Counted from the first letter of the stretch, positions 1-10,914 are shown. The stretch is DNA of 54,110 nucleotides from Betaproteobacteria bacterium (GCA_025356395.1 JANXTA010000144.1:1-54110); one strand, 5' to 3'. The notes: generated by a model from the letters alone, not told the origin. Program-made: numbers and translations.

Positions 1-106
1 CGTCGCTGAAGCCGCACTTGCGGCACAGCTCCTTGATCTGCATGCCGGCCTCGGCCTGCTTCAAGAAACCAATGATCTGTTCTTCGCTGAATCTGCTCGT
101 CTTCAT
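1..106 (-). CDS. IS3-family transposase OrfA, N-terminal part
   Basis: About 35 residues are visible, beginning MKTSRFSEEQIIGFLKQAEA and continuing with a KELCRKCGFSD-like segment. This is the helix-turn-helix start of the OrfA protein of IS3 elements, which binds the element ends and is joined to OrfB by programmed frameshifting. An alternative start three codons upstream (115) would add MTG. The gene runs off the window. Confidence 0.85.
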   Translation of the reverse strand, partial: MKTSRFSEEQIIGFLKQAEAGMQIKELCRKCGFSD

Positions 107-174
107 GCCCGTCATTCTCCAGCGTGACGGACTTCACTACCTTTTGAATGGCATGCCTAGGAGGGGGCAGGTCA
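1..174 (-). mobile_element. IS3-family insertion sequence, left end (partial)
   Basis: The minus strand carries the start of an IS3-type OrfA. Its outer boundary is marked by a terminal sequence that reads TGACCTGCCCCC from 174 to 163, a typical end of the IS407-like branch of IS3. The rest of the element lies beyond the window start, so completeness, the other inverted repeat and the target duplication cannot be seen. The element abuts a truncated reading frame at 172-300. Confidence 0.85.
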
Positions 175-300
175 CAGGTTGGTGCCCCCAGTGCCGCCGC
201 TGACGTCGCCGACGATGAAGGCCTGGCCACCGAAGATGTTCATCCGTTTGCTGGTGCCGTTGTCGACCGTCAGGTTCGTGACGCCGCCGTGGTCGCGCAT
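172..300 (-). pseudogene. Short reading frame cut off by the IS3 element
   Basis: From ATG at 300 a 42-residue frame runs to the IS boundary and stops at a TGA that is the first triplet of the IS end. Codon third positions are almost all G or C and the peptide is Gly/Asn/Thr-rich (ends GGTGGTNL), which looks like real coding sequence rather than a shadow. The frame is also open upstream of the ATG to about 410, so the true start is unsure. I do not recognise the family. It may be the surviving 5' part of a gene whose 3' part lies beyond the IS. Confidence 0.35.
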
Positions 301-430
301 GACGCGTTCCGTGGGCGCAGCGGCGAAGAATTCGCGAAAGGCGCAGCGGCTGACCGATTTCGAAGATTGCGGTGATCGCAGAACAACTTGTGACTTGTTG
401 TCGTTTCTGGTGATGGGCCTGCGTGGATTC

Positions 431-448
431 CAAAGCGACGTCGCTTTG
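431..448. promoter_or_regulatory. Perfect 18-base palindrome upstream of the YncE/phosphoesterase gene
   Basis: CAAAGCGACGTCGCTTTG is a perfect inverted repeat, 103 bases before the ATG at 552, and is followed two bases later by TTTTT. It could be an operator, or a short terminator hairpin (7-base stem, 4-base loop). Nothing on the plus strand upstream needs a terminator. The rest of 301-551 shows no other gene I can support. Confidence 0.4.
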
Positions 449-551
449 ACATTTTTGGCGATTCAAATGCGATCGGGCTTTGCGAGCCGACGCGGCGCGA
501 CCAGCGCCGCGCCCAACGGCTCGATCACCACTCCCTTCGAAAGGTCTCACG

Positions 552-3449
552 ATGCAACATCGCTCGCGGCAGGATCTGTTCAAACTGGGCGTCATCGCTG
601 CGGCGATGATGCTGAACCCGTCGGCCCGTGCCGCTCTGCCCGCGGACACCGGTGCCCTGCCACTGCCGAACGGCCAGTACGTCACGCCGACCTTCGTCAA
701 CGGAGCCGTCCAGCAGTATCTGAATCCCAGGCTGCCGGCCTATCCCGACTTCGTGGCCGGCGAAGCGGTGCGCTCGCAGCTAAGCCCCGATGGCACAACG
801 CTCGCGATCCTCTGCGCGGGCCAAAACTCGCTCGACAAGCCCGACGGCACCGTGGACACGGCCAACTCGACGCAGTACCTCTTCCTCTACGACGTGGGCG
901 GTGCGAACAAGTCGTCGCCGGTCCTCACGCAGGTGATCAAGCAGACCAATGCCCATGTCGGTCTGGTCTTCTCGCCCGACGGCAACACGTTGTTCGCGGC
1001 GGGCGGCAACGACGATGCGGTCTATGTCTACGGCCGGACCTCGGGCGTATGGGCCCAGTCGGCCAGGATCGCACTCGGTCACGCCGGCCGCGGCGTCGGC
1101 CTGAGCGTGCAGCCCAACGCCAGCGGCCTGGGCATCTCGGCCGACGGCCGCACGCTGGTGGTGGCCAACAACTACAACGATTCGATCAGCGTGATCGACA
1201 CGGTGACCCGGACGGTCCGCTACGAGCACGACCTAAGACCATATTTTGCCAACAACGAGGCCACGGCCGGTGGCGTCGGCGGCACCTACCCGTTCGCAGT
1301 CGTCGTGAAGGGCAACGGCACCGCATACGTCTCGTCCGATCGCGATCGCGAGGTGGCGGTCGTCGATGTGTCGTCGTCCACCGCAGGCCGCCTGTTGACT
1401 CGGATCAAGCTCGACGGCAACGCCCTCGGCATGACGCTCGACGCCTCGCAGGGCAGGCTCTATGTCGCGCAGGACAACGCCGATCAGGTCGCGGCGATCG
1501 ATACCCTGACCAACACGGTGGTGGCCCGCATCGACGCGCGGGCACCGGCCGGCGTGCTGACCGGCAGCCACACCGGCGTCGCGACGTTCGCGGTCTCGCT
1601 CTCGCGCGACGGCAATACGCTCTATGCGGTCAACTCCGGCGCCAACTCGGTGGCCGTGATCCCGCTGACGGGCGTCGGCGCCAACCAGGTCGTCGGATTG
1701 ATCCCGACCGCCTACGAACCGCACGACATCACCTTCAGCGCCGATGGTTCGTGGATGTACCTCATCAACGGCAAGAGTGCGTCCGGCCCGAACCCGGGAC
1801 ACCTGAGCAGCAATACCCCGCGGCTGACGACCATCACCTATCCGGGCGGCAACGCGGCCGCCGCCGCAACCGCCATCGCGTCCAACCAGTACCAGTTCCA
1901 GCTCGAGCGGGCTTCGCTGGTGAGCGCGCCGGTCCCGACGGCGACCGATCTGCCGCTGCTGACGGCGAAGGTCGCGCAGAACAATCTCTACTCCGCCACG
2001 CCGGTCGCGAACGACGCCACGGTGATGGACTTCCTGCACAGCCGCATCAAGCACGTGATCTACGTCATCAAGGAGAACCGCACCTACGACCAGATCCTCG
2101 GTGACCTCACCAACGGGGGCAACGGGGACCCGACGCTGACCCAGTTCGGCCGGCGCATCACGCCCAACTTCCACAACCTGGCAAACCGCTTCGTCACGCT
2201 CGACAACTTCATGGACCCGGGCGACGGCAGCATGGACGGCTGGTCGTGGGCGCTGCAGGGCCGCGTGACCAACACCGAAACCATCACGCAGCAACTGAAC
2301 TACGCGTTCGTCAACCGCGGGCTGTCCTACGAATCCGAAGGCACGAACCGCAACGTGCCGGTCAACTGGGCGACGGTCGCGCAGCGCGATGCGGCCGCCG
2401 GACCGCCGGGAACCACCACGTTCACGGCGGCATCCGCGAACCTGCCCGGCGGCACCGCCAACCTCCTGACCGGGACCGGCAACCATGCCTCGTCCGATGC
2501 GCCGTTCGGCGTCCAGAAGGGCTACATCTTCAACGCTGTCCTACAGGCCGGTGGGACCGTGAGGAACTACGGCTTCCTGGTGAACAACATCGGCACCATC
2601 GGCACCATCGCGGCGCCGGTCGTCGACCCGTTTGCGGCGGGCATCGTGCAGGTCGCACCGCTCGAACCTTCGCTCGCGTCCCTGACCGACGTCTACTTCC
2701 GGGGCTACGACAACAACTATCCGGACCTCTGGCGCTACCGCGAGTGGAAGCGCGAGTTCGACCAGTTCGTCGCCAACGGCAACATGCCCAACCTGTCGCT
2801 GGTCCGTCTCAGCCACGACCACATGGGCAGCTTCGGCACGGCGCTCGGCGGTGTCAGCACGCCCGAAGCGCAGCAGGCCGACAACGACCTCGCCGTCGGT
2901 CGGCTGGTTGAAGCGGTGGCGAACAGTCGCTACGCGGCCGACACCGTGGTGATCGTCACCGAAGACGACTGCCAGGACGGACCGGACCACGTCGACTCGC
3001 ATCGCGCGACGACATATGTGGTCGGGCCCTACGTCAAGCAGGGCTCGGTCGTCAGCACGCGCTACAGCCAGGTCAACGCGCTGCGCACCATCGAAGACCT
3101 GCTCGGCACGCAGCACATCAATCTCAACACCGCTTTCCAGCGGCCGATGGCCGACGTGTTCGACGTCAACGCGTCGGGCGCGTGGAGCTTCACGAGCGTC
3201 GCTTCGACGGTGCTCAAGACGACCACGCTCGCGATGGGCGATCTACCCGTCCTCTATGCCGCAGGGCCGGACGTCAAGCCCAGGCACAACGCGGCTTATT
3301 GGGACCGGGTTATGGCGGGCTTCGATTTCACCGAGGCGGACCAGGTGCCGACCGGCAAATTCAACCGGGTGCTGTGGACGGGAATGATGGGTCGCAAGCC
3401 GTATCCGGCGATCCGCGGCAAGGTCTTCGTCGCGAAGGACGACGACTGA
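552..3449 (+). CDS. Exported bifunctional YncE-like beta-propeller / phosphoesterase protein
   Basis: 965 residues from ATG 552, chosen because it is preceded by GAAAGG and begins a Sec-type signal peptide (RSRQDLFKLG, hydrophobic core, ARA cleavage site near residue 30). Residues about 60-480 carry repeated YVTN/NHL-type propeller blades (LSPDGTTLAI, FSPDGNTLFAAGG, LSRDGNTLYAVNSG). Residues about 495-960 are a phosphoesterase-family domain (acid phosphatase/phospholipase C type) starting HVIYVIKENRTYDQILGDL, with later DHMGSFG and VTEDDCQDGPDHVDSH segments that supply the metal ligands in this family. It probably hydrolyses phosphate esters in the periplasm or outside the cell; the substrate is unknown. 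It stands alone, with a PEP-CTERM gene 76 bases downstream. Confidence 0.88.
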   Translation: MQHRSRQDLFKLGVIAAAMMLNPSARAALPADTGALPLPNGQYVTPTFVNGAVQQYLNPRLPAYPDFVAGEAVRSQLSPDGTTLAILCAGQNSLDKPDGTVDTANSTQYLFLYDVGGANKSSPVLTQVIKQTNAHVGLVFSPDGNTLFAAGGNDDAVYVYGRTSGVWAQSARIALGHAGRGVGLSVQPNASGLGISADGRTLVVANNYNDSISVIDTVTRTVRYEHDLRPYFANNEATAGGVGGTYPFAVVVKGNGTAYVSSDRDREVAVVDVSSSTAGRLLTRIKLDGNALGMTLDASQGRLYVAQDNADQVAAIDTLTNTVVARIDARAPAGVLTGSHTGVATFAVSLSRDGNTLYAVNSGANSVAVIPLTGVGANQVVGLIPTAYEPHDITFSADGSWMYLINGKSASGPNPGHLSSNTPRLTTITYPGGNAAAAATAIASNQYQFQLERASLVSAPVPTATDLPLLTAKVAQNNLYSATPVANDATVMDFLHSRIKHVIYVIKENRTYDQILGDLTNGGNGDPTLTQFGRRITPNFHNLANRFVTLDNFMDPGDGSMDGWSWALQGRVTNTETITQQLNYAFVNRGLSYESEGTNRNVPVNWATVAQRDAAAGPPGTTTFTAASANLPGGTANLLTGTGNHASSDAPFGVQKGYIFNAVLQAGGTVRNYGFLVNNIGTIGTIAAPVVDPFAAGIVQVAPLEPSLASLTDVYFRGYDNNYPDLWRYREWKREFDQFVANGNMPNLSLVRLSHDHMGSFGTALGGVSTPEAQQADNDLAVGRLVEAVANSRYAADTVVIVTEDDCQDGPDHVDSHRATTYVVGPYVKQGSVVSTRYSQVNALRTIEDLLGTQHINLNTAFQRPMADVFDVNASGAWSFTSVASTVLKTTTLAMGDLPVLYAAGPDVKPRHNAAYWDRVMAGFDFTEADQVPTGKFNRVLWTGMMGRKPYPAIRGKVFVAKDDD

Positions 3450-3525
3450 GCGGATGCGTCCATACATGTGCCAGTCCGGTCCACGATATTCCTCCGACTC
3501 CTTTATCCAACGATTGGAAACCAGC

Positions 3526-4134
3526 ATGAAACGTCTCTTTACCCTGACCGCTGCCGTCGCAGTCCTGTCCTTCGCCCTGCCGTCGCAGGCGACCCTGATC
3601 GATGCCCGCTTCTCCGGCACGGTCGGATCGCAGGTCAACGCAGGCTTCACCGTCGGCGCGGCCATCGCCGGCACCTTCGTCTACGACACGGTGCTGGCCC
3701 GTTACCTGTCCTTCATCGTGGGCGGCCAGTCGGTCGCGCCGGGCTTCGCGTCGACCGCCAGCCTCACGCCGGATCTGTACTCGGCGATCTACCGGGCCCA
3801 GCTGTCGCCCGTGCAGCAGGGCGGCAACCTGAACAGCACCTTCGTCGTCGACCTCGAAGGGCTGAACCCCTGGCCGTCGGGCAATGCGGCGGGCCTGCTG
3901 CTCAACACGGCACAGCTCGCGAGCAATCTGGACACCGCGTTCAGCAGCTTCGGGTTCTTCACGGCCAACGCCGACGGCACCGGCGTGCGATCGGTCAACG
4001 CCGTGCTGACCAGTCTCTCGGCGACTGCGATCGGCACGGTTCCCGAGCCGGGCACGACCGCGCTGCTGCTCGCGGGCGTCGCCGCGTTCGGGCTGCGTCG
4101 CTTCCGTCGTTCCGGGCAGCCGCAGCTCGCGTGA
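3526..4134 (+). CDS. PEP-CTERM sorting-domain protein
   Basis: 202 residues from ATG 3526, which opens a clear signal peptide (MKRLFTLTAAVAVLSFALPSQA). The longer in-frame ATG at 3454 would bury that signal. The C-terminus has the tripartite PEP-CTERM signal: VPEPGT, a hydrophobic stretch (ALLLAGVAAFGL) and an Arg-rich tail (RRFRRSG). Such proteins are cut and sorted by exosortase and are usually surface or matrix proteins of exopolysaccharide-producing Gram-negatives. The central region (about residues 25-170) has no domain I can name. No exosortase gene is in the window. Confidence 0.88.
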   Translation: MKRLFTLTAAVAVLSFALPSQATLIDARFSGTVGSQVNAGFTVGAAIAGTFVYDTVLARYLSFIVGGQSVAPGFASTASLTPDLYSAIYRAQLSPVQQGGNLNSTFVVDLEGLNPWPSGNAAGLLLNTAQLASNLDTAFSSFGFFTANADGTGVRSVNAVLTSLSATAIGTVPEPGTTALLLAGVAAFGLRRFRRSGQPQLA

Positions 4135-4205
4135 CCTTGAATTTGGCGGTCGCCGGTTCCATCGGTGGGGCGGTGCATCGGCTGCATCTTGAACGCACCG
4201 TTTCG

Positions 4206-4853
4206 CTAGGGGCGGCCGGGCGGCGCGGTAGCACTCCGATCGAGCATGCCCCGATCGATCACGAACGCGACGACGTCATCGAGCCCGACGCCCGTCTTCA
4301 GATTGGTCATCACGAACGGACGTTCACCCCGCATGCGTGCCGCGTCGTGTGCCATCACGGTGAGCGACGCGCCGACGTAAGGCGCGAGGTCGGTCTTGTT
4401 GATCACCAGCAGGTCCGACTTCGTGATGCCGGGGCCGCCCTTCCTCGGGATCTTCTCGCCGCCCGCGACGTCGATGACGTAGAGCGTGAGGTCCGACAGC
4501 TCCGGGCTGAAGGTCGCTGCCAGGTTGTCGCCGCCCGACTCGATGAAGATCACGTCCAGGTCGGGGAAGCGCTTCTGCATGCGGGCGACGGCTTCAAGGT
4601 TGATCGACGCGTCCTCGCGGATCGCGGTGTGCGGGCAGCCACCGGTCTCCACGCCCATGATGCGTTCGGCCGGCAACGCCTCGGCCGCGACCAGCAGGCG
4701 CTCGTCTTCCTTCGTGTAGATGTCGTTCGTGACGACCGCGAGCTGATAGCGCGCGCGCAGGCGCTTGCAGAGCATCTCGACGAGCGTGGTCTTGCCGGAG
4801 CCGACCGGGCCGCCGATGCCGACGCGCAGGGGGGAAGACGAGCTTCGGTTCAT
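4206..4853 (-). CDS. ureG: Urease accessory GTPase UreG
   Basis: 215 residues. UreG delivers nickel and uses GTP hydrolysis to activate urease with UreD/UreF/UreE. It shows the P-loop GPVGSGKT (near residue 13), the [17 protein letters not shown] segment with the metal-binding Cys-Pro-His, [16 protein letters not shown], and the guanine-specificity motif NKTDLA. The start is ATG 4853, which lies 4 bases after the ureF stop and suggests coupled translation. An upstream in-frame ATG at 4913 lies inside ureF and adds unrelated residues. It is the last gene of the ureDABCEFG operon. Confidence 0.96.
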   Translation of the reverse strand: MNRSSSSPLRVGIGGPVGSGKTTLVEMLCKRLRARYQLAVVTNDIYTKEDERLLVAAEALPAERIMGVETGGCPHTAIREDASINLEAVARMQKRFPDLDVIFIESGGDNLAATFSPELSDLTLYVIDVAGGEKIPRKGGPGITKSDLLVINKTDLAPYVGASLTVMAHDAARMRGERPFVMTNLKTGVGLDDVVAFVIDRGMLDRSATAPPGRP

Positions 4854-4857
4854 GAGG

Positions 4858-5526
4858 TCAGGATCTGAAGAGGCGTGAATACTGGCTTTCGTGGCGCGCG
4901 CTGGTGATGGCATAGCCGGGCGCCTGCGTGGTCAGGTCGTCGTCGAGTGCTGTCGATGCCGACGCGACGACCTCGGCCAGCGCGGGACGCAAGGCACGCA
5001 GCATCCGTTGGCCCGCGAGCTGGCCGTAGGGCAGGCTCTTCATCCCGGCGAGCACTTGGTTCTCGAGCCAGCCGAACAGGTAGCCGTTCAACGCCGAGTG
5101 CGGCGCGATGTACCACGCATGCGAGGCGAGGGCGTGCGCGGCGGGCCAGGTCCAGGCGTCGATCGCGAGTTCGACCGGCATCTCGAGCCCCTGCATCAGC
5201 TCGATCATCGAATGGCCCATCTGCAGTGTCTCAGCACGAAGCTCGGTCGTCTCGCGCGTGGCGAGGAACTCGTCGTTCCAGGCGATGAAGGCGTCGTCGT
5301 CCTCGCGGTCGAGAGCCGCTCGAAGTCGCCACCACAACGGCGCTTCGTAACGCGCGACGACGAGTCCGAGCACGTCGCCGATCCAGCGCGCGATGTCGTC
5401 GGGAGATCGCAAGCGTCCATCGTCGATCGCCGTCTCGAGACCCTGCGAGTAGCTGTACGCACCGACCGGAAGCGCCGCGCTCGAGAGCTGCAGCAGCGCG
5501 GCCTCGGACTCGATCGCGATGCTCAT
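4858..5526 (-). CDS. ureF: Urease accessory protein UreF
   Basis: 222 residues, a cytoplasmic chaperone that joins UreD and UreG on apo-urease and gates nickel insertion. Family marks are [17 protein letters not shown] near the N-terminus, the ARWI helix, and a C-terminal [18 protein letters not shown] tail that matches the conserved end of the family. The ATG at 5526 overlaps the ureE stop as ATGA, so the genes are translationally coupled. Confidence 0.95.
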   Translation of the reverse strand: MSIAIESEAALLQLSSAALPVGAYSYSQGLETAIDDGRLRSPDDIARWIGDVLGLVVARYEAPLWWRLRAALDREDDDAFIAWNDEFLATRETTELRAETLQMGHSMIELMQGLEMPVELAIDAWTWPAAHALASHAWYIAPHSALNGYLFGWLENQVLAGMKSLPYGQLAGQRMLRALRPALAEVVASASTALDDDLTTQAPGYAITSARHESQYSRLFRS

Positions 5527-6050
5527 GACGGCGCGTGCGCGTCGCGCGACAGAGCTTCGCCGACGGAGCCGCCCTCGTCGTCCGTGTCGTGCCGATGACC
5601 GCCGCCGTAAGCTCCGGGCTCCGGGTCGAAGGCTTCGAAGGTCGACACGACGTTCAGGTTCAGGCGCAGCAGCAGGTCGCGCAGCACCGGGTCACGTTCC
5701 AGCTTGAGGAAGCTGACGCCGAGTTCGACAGCCACGTGGCGGTTGCCGAGGTGGTAGGCGGCACGCAGCAGGTCGAACGCGGGGTCGGCGCTGTCGGCGC
5801 GTGCCTCGACGAGATAGACCGGTTCGGACACCGCGATCACCTCGACGATCTCGCCGCTGTCGGCGACGAGGCGCGTGCCGGGGCGCACGACGCTGCCGCG
5901 CGGCAGCATCACCACGGCATCGGTGCCGTCCGACAGCTTCGCGCGATGACGCGTCTTCAAGCGCTGCTCGCAGGTCAGGAAAAGACTGCGCGCGCCCTCG
6001 ACGGCCCCGCGGGGTGCATGGCTCTCGAGCAGGTCGACGAGACGCAGCAA
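5523..6050 (-). CDS. ureE: Urease nickel metallochaperone UreE
   Basis: 175 residues. The N-terminal domain contains LTCEQRLKTRHRAKLSDG and the nickel-binding domain contains AYHLGNRHVAVEL, where the conserved His binds Ni. The C-terminal tail is only modestly His-rich (GGGHRHD), so nickel storage is probably small compared with the His-rich UreE of Klebsiella. It starts 8 bases after ureC and overlaps ureF by four bases. Confidence 0.94.
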   Translation of the reverse strand: MLRLVDLLESHAPRGAVEGARSLFLTCEQRLKTRHRAKLSDGTDAVVMLPRGSVVRPGTRLVADSGEIVEVIAVSEPVYLVEARADSADPAFDLLRAAYHLGNRHVAVELGVSFLKLERDPVLRDLLLRLNLNVVSTFEAFDPEPGAYGGGHRHDTDDEGGSVGEALSRDAHAPS

Positions 6051-6058
6051 GGCAGCCC

Positions 6059-7765
<1,707 letters not shown>

Positions 7766-7775
7766 CGTTCGATCT

Positions 7776-8081
7776 TCATAGCGGTCCCATGATCGCGCCG
7801 TTGAAGCCGTAGACCACGCGGTCGCCGCCGAGGGCGACGAGCCGAACGGTGCGTTCCTGGCCCGGCTCGAAGCGCACCGCGGTGCCGGCCGCGACGTCGA
7901 GGCGGAAGCCACGTGCAGCAGCGCGGTCGAACGCCAGCGCGTCGTTGACCTCGAAGAAGTGGAAGTGCGAGCCGACCTGCACCGGCCGGTCGCCGCGATT
8001 CGCGACGACCACGGTGACGGTCTCGCGACCGTCGTTGATTTCGATGTCGCCGGCGGCCGCCATCAGTTCACCAGGGATCAT
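7776..8081 (-). CDS. ureB: Urease subunit beta UreB
   Basis: 101 residues, with the family start MIPGE, the [19 protein letters not shown] core and the C-terminal [10 protein letters not shown]. It forms the (UreABC)3 core with UreA and UreC. It lies between ureA (12-base gap) and ureC. Separate ureA and ureB genes are the usual arrangement outside Helicobacter. Confidence 0.97.
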   Translation of the reverse strand: MIPGELMAAAGDIEINDGRETVTVVVANRGDRPVQVGSHFHFFEVNDALAFDRAAARGFRLDVAAGTAVRFEPGQERTVRLVALGGDRVVYGFNGAIMGPL

Positions 8082-8093
8082 GGTTGATTCTTT

Positions 8094-8396
8094 CTAGACG
8101 ATGGGGTGATGCACGGTCACGAGCTTCGTGCCGTCAGGGAAGGTCGCCTCGACCTGGATGTCGGGAATCATCTCGGCGATGCCGTCCATCACGTCGGCAC
8201 GGCCCAGCAGGGTGGTGCCGTAGTGCATCAGGTCGGCCACGCTGCGGCCGTCGCGAGCGCCTTCCATGACGGCGGCCGAGATGAAGGCGACTGCCTCCGG
8301 ATAGTTCAGCTTCAGTCCGCGATCGCGACGGCGCTCGGCCAGCAGGCCGGCAGTGAACAGCAGCAGCTTGTCTTTTTCGCGCGGGGTCAGTTCCAT
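8094..8396 (-). CDS. ureA: Urease subunit gamma UreA
   Basis: 100 residues, the usual length. Family marks are [35 protein letters not shown] and the terminal [17 protein letters not shown] structural subunit of urease. It starts 16 bases after ureD. Confidence 0.97.
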   Translation of the reverse strand: MELTPREKDKLLLFTAGLLAERRRDRGLKLNYPEAVAFISAAVMEGARDGRSVADLMHYGTTLLGRADVMDGIAEMIPDIQVEATFPDGTKLVTVHHPIV

Positions 8397-8412
8397 GGCG
8401 TGCCTTGATGAC

Positions 8413-9276
8413 TCATGTGGACCAGATGCGCGGCATCGTAGCGTGTCGTCCCGTCATCGCGGGCCGCACGATCGTCCAAAGTTCTTGAAACAACGCACGC
8501 ACGTCTTCGGATGAACCGGACAGCGCGCGTGCGACGACGAGACCGTCGCGCAGCACCGTCACGCCGGCATCCGGCCGCGCCATCGTCGCGAGTCGACAAC
8601 GTTCGCGTACCTCGTCGCCGAGCGCCACGCCCCATGCCCAGAACAGGCCGGCGACGTGACGGCCGTTCCAGCCCACCGGCGAGTCGAGCAGCGCGTCACT
8701 GCCGGCGATCCGCGCGCGCTCACGCCACACGACGCGGCCGTCGCACGACAGCACCAGATCCTGGCGCAGTGCGCCGCGCGCGAAGCGCTCGCCCGATGCG
8801 CGTCGACCCAGCACGACGATGTCCCAGCCGATGCAGGTCGCGTCGCGCTCGCACGCGATGGTGGTGGAGGTCTGCGCGTCCGCGCCGTCGAAGACGATGT
8901 TCTCCTGCGGCAGCCATTCGAGGCAGGCGCCGCGCGCTACCGACAGCGTGGCCTCCTGCGCCGCGCGTGCGCCGTCCGATCGATACCACTTCGTCGCGCC
9001 CGGCGTTGTGACCAGTGCGTTGGCACCGGTCCCCACGGCGATATCGATCTCGAGCCGGTCACCGCCCGCGATGCCCGCCGGTGGATGGACGACGAGCAGA
9101 TGCGCGACGGTGGGGCCTTCCGGATAGAGCGCCTTCTGCAGCCGCAGCGGCCCGCTATGACGGCGATGCACCGCGATGCTCGCCTCGTCGCGGAGGGCGA
9201 CCCCGACCTCGAGGCGTGCGTTCCAATGCCGGGTCGTGACGCCGGTCGAGCGGGATTGCGGAGGGGAGCCGTCCAT
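8413..9276 (-). CDS. ureD: Urease accessory protein UreD
   Basis: 287 residues. UreD is the scaffold that binds apo-urease and recruits UreF/UreG. Family segments are [34 protein letters not shown] and [14 protein letters not shown]. It is the first gene of the urease operon. Only 34 bases separate its ATG from the stop of the universal stress gene upstream on the same strand, and I see no obvious terminator between them, so read-through is possible. Confidence 0.94.
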   Translation of the reverse strand: MDGSPPQSRSTGVTTRHWNARLEVGVALRDEASIAVHRRHSGPLRLQKALYPEGPTVAHLLVVHPPAGIAGGDRLEIDIAVGTGANALVTTPGATKWYRSDGARAAQEATLSVARGACLEWLPQENIVFDGADAQTSTTIACERDATCIGWDIVVLGRRASGERFARGALRQDLVLSCDGRVVWRERARIAGSDALLDSPVGWNGRHVAGLFWAWGVALGDEVRERCRLATMARPDAGVTVLRDGLVVARALSGSSEDVRALFQELWTIVRPAMTGRHATMPRIWST

Positions 9277-9310
9277 CGGTCGAACTTATCACCGATGGCG
9301 GCGCGACCGT

Positions 9311-10147
9311 TCAGTGCGTCATCAGCACCGGTACGGTCATCTGCTCGAAGATCGACCGCGTGACGCCGCCGAGCAGCATCTCGCGAAAGCGCGTGTGCCC
9401 GTATCCGCCCATCACGATCAGGTCGGTCCCGAAGTCGCAGGCAGACGACAGCAGCACGTTCGCCACGTTCATGTCGCTGTGTTCCCTGACCACTTCGACC
9501 TTCACGCCGTGGCGCGCGAGGAATACGGCGATGTCGGCGCCGGGCTCCTCGCCGTGGCCGTCGATCGATGCCGTTCCGTTGACGATCATCACGTGCACGA
9601 TCCTTGCCGCCTTGAGAAACGGCATCGCATCCGTTGCCGCGCGTGCCGATTCGGCGCTCGCGTCCCAGGCGAGCATGACGTTCTTGCCGATCGCGGCGAA
9701 ATGCCCGGCATACGGCACCACCACGACCGGCCGCCCCGCGTGGAGGACGACCTCTTCGGCAAAGTTGGGCCGCGTGCCGATGGTCGGGTCCGTCACGTCG
9801 TCCTGGCCGATCACGACCAGGTCGACGTAGCGGGCCGCGCAGGTCATCGCATAGGCATCGTCGTCGTCGCTGATGCGATGCTCAAAAGAGCCGACGGCCG
9901 CGCGGGCGACGAGGTCGTCGAACCTGAGGGTCGCTTCGACGCAGTGTTCGCGTTGACGGCGCTGCAGGTCCGCGTAGTAGAAGCCCATCTCGGCGCCGCC
10001 GTACTGGGAGGCGATGGTCGGCAGGCCGGTCGCCGCGACACCGATCAGGTGGGCATCGAAATGTTTCGCAATCGAGGCAGCGAGTTCAGTCCGCTCCATC
10101 GATCGGGCGCTGTTGTTGATGTGGACGGCGATGCTTCGATATTGCAT
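9311..10147 (-). CDS. Tandem-domain universal stress protein (UspA family)
   Basis: 278 residues, long enough for two Usp domains. The C-terminal one ends with the ATP-binding signature GGYGHTRFREMLLGGVTRS followed by VPVLMTH. The start ATG 10147 (MQYRSIAVHINN) has GGAAG eight bases upstream; the longer open frame from 10294 has no Usp homology and crosses the FNR-like boxes. It is divergent from a second usp gene at 10345. The shared upstream region contains two FNR-like boxes, so oxygen-limited induction is likely. The urease operon follows on the same strand. Confidence 0.9.
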   Translation of the reverse strand: MQYRSIAVHINNSARSMERTELAASIAKHFDAHLIGVAATGLPTIASQYGGAEMGFYYADLQRRQREHCVEATLRFDDLVARAAVGSFEHRISDDDDAYAMTCAARYVDLVVIGQDDVTDPTIGTRPNFAEEVVLHAGRPVVVVPYAGHFAAIGKNVMLAWDASAESARAATDAMPFLKAARIVHVMIVNGTASIDGHGEEPGADIAVFLARHGVKVEVVREHSDMNVANVLLSSACDFGTDLIVMGGYGHTRFREMLLGGVTRSIFEQMTVPVLMTH

Positions 10148-10226
10148 GGTCGGCTTCCGTTGGGGGGGCGATGGCAGGGCACGCTTGGAGGTCCATCCCA
10201 AGGTAGCGAAAGCGGCTTGCGCGGTG

Positions 10227-10240
10227 TTGATCCAGCGCAA
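10227..10240. promoter_or_regulatory. FNR-like box, imperfect
   Basis: TTGATCCAGCGCAA matches TTGAT-N4-ATCAA with two mismatches in the right half-site. It lies 80 bases upstream of the minus-strand usp start and 41 bases from the better box at 10281. Confidence 0.45.
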
Positions 10241-10280
10241 GCGGTGAGACAGGAGCCACGACACCGGATCGTCCTGCCGT

Positions 10281-10294
10281 TTGATCTGCGTCAA
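10281..10294. promoter_or_regulatory. FNR-like box between divergent usp genes
   Basis: TTGATCTGCGTCAA fits the TTGAT-N4-ATCAA consensus with one mismatch. It ends 50 bases before the GTG start at 10345 and lies 134 bases before the minus-strand start at 10147, so it is placed to serve the plus-strand usp gene and perhaps both. Confidence 0.75.
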
Positions 10295-10344
10295 TGTACG
10301 GTAGTCGTCGGTTGATAGATTGACGATTTGCCAAAGGAGCCGCC

Positions 10345-10875
10345 GTGTATCGAAGAATTCTTATCCCGACCGATGGATCGACCCTGTCCGAAGTGGTCGC
10401 GGCCGCGGCTGTCGAGTTCGCGCACGATGCGGGCGCCGCCGTCGTGGGACTCGCGGTGGCACCGCTGTTCCGTCGCCCGCTGATCGCGGCCGCGATCGAC
10501 GATCAATCGCGGACCGAGTCCGACCATCTCGTCAAGATCAACCGTACGCTCGACCGCCATCTCGCGGTCATCGAGCAATACGCCAAGGCAGCCAGCGTGC
10601 CGTTCGAGGGTCACAAGACGCTGTCGGACGAGCCGGCTGCCGACATCGTCGACGCGGCCATGGCATCGAAATGCGACCTGATCTTCATGGGTTCGCATCA
10701 TCGTCGCGGCCTCGCGCGTCTCTTGCACGCCAGCGTCACGGCGAAGGTCCTCCAGCTCAGCCTGCTGCCGGTCACGATCCATCGGGTGACGCTGGAGGCG
10801 CTCGTCAGCCATGCCAACCAGCTCGACCGTGTCGATCCTGCGACTGCATTCGGTTCACCTGCACGGACCGCCTGA
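10345..10875 (+). CDS. Universal stress protein (UspA family)
   Basis: 176 residues with GTG start (MYRRILIPTDGS), supported by AAAGGAGC eight bases upstream. Single Usp domain: IPTDGS strand 1, then near the end FMGSHHRRGLARLLHASVTAKVL, the nucleotide-binding loop of the family, then LLPVTIHR. It is divergent from the tandem usp gene and sits behind an FNR-like box, as is common for Usp proteins induced in hypoxia. Confidence 0.9.
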   Translation: MYRRILIPTDGSTLSEVVAAAAVEFAHDAGAAVVGLAVAPLFRRPLIAAAIDDQSRTESDHLVKINRTLDRHLAVIEQYAKAASVPFEGHKTLSDEPAADIVDAAMASKCDLIFMGSHHRRGLARLLHASVTAKVLQLSLLPVTIHRVTLEALVSHANQLDRVDPATAFGSPARTA

Positions 10876-10900
10876 TCGCGGCGAAGCATCCGGCGTTCGA

Positions 10901-10914
10901 TTGACGTGGATCAA
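10901..10914. promoter_or_regulatory. FNR-like box upstream of the ccoI cluster
   Basis: TTGACGTGGATCAA fits TTGAY-N4-RTCAA. It is 78 bases before the 48-residue ORF at 10993 and is the only such site before ccoI, so it probably drives that ORF with ccoI and ccoS. Confidence 0.75.

Noticed and set aside
172-300. Reading the truncated 42-residue frame as a RiPP precursor
   Set aside because: It is cut by the IS, has no nearby maturation gene, and its real 3' end is unknown.
179-2104. Long plus-strand open frame overlapping the phosphoesterase gene
   Set aside because: Arg/Pro/Ala-rich shadow of the +1 frame gene at 552-3449, with no domain. Similar long shadows oppose many genes here because of the high G+C content.
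1233-2486. Long minus-strand open frame opposite the phosphoesterase gene
   Set aside because: Composition is Arg/Val/Gly-rich with no recognisable motif; the sense gene has a signal peptide and two full domains.
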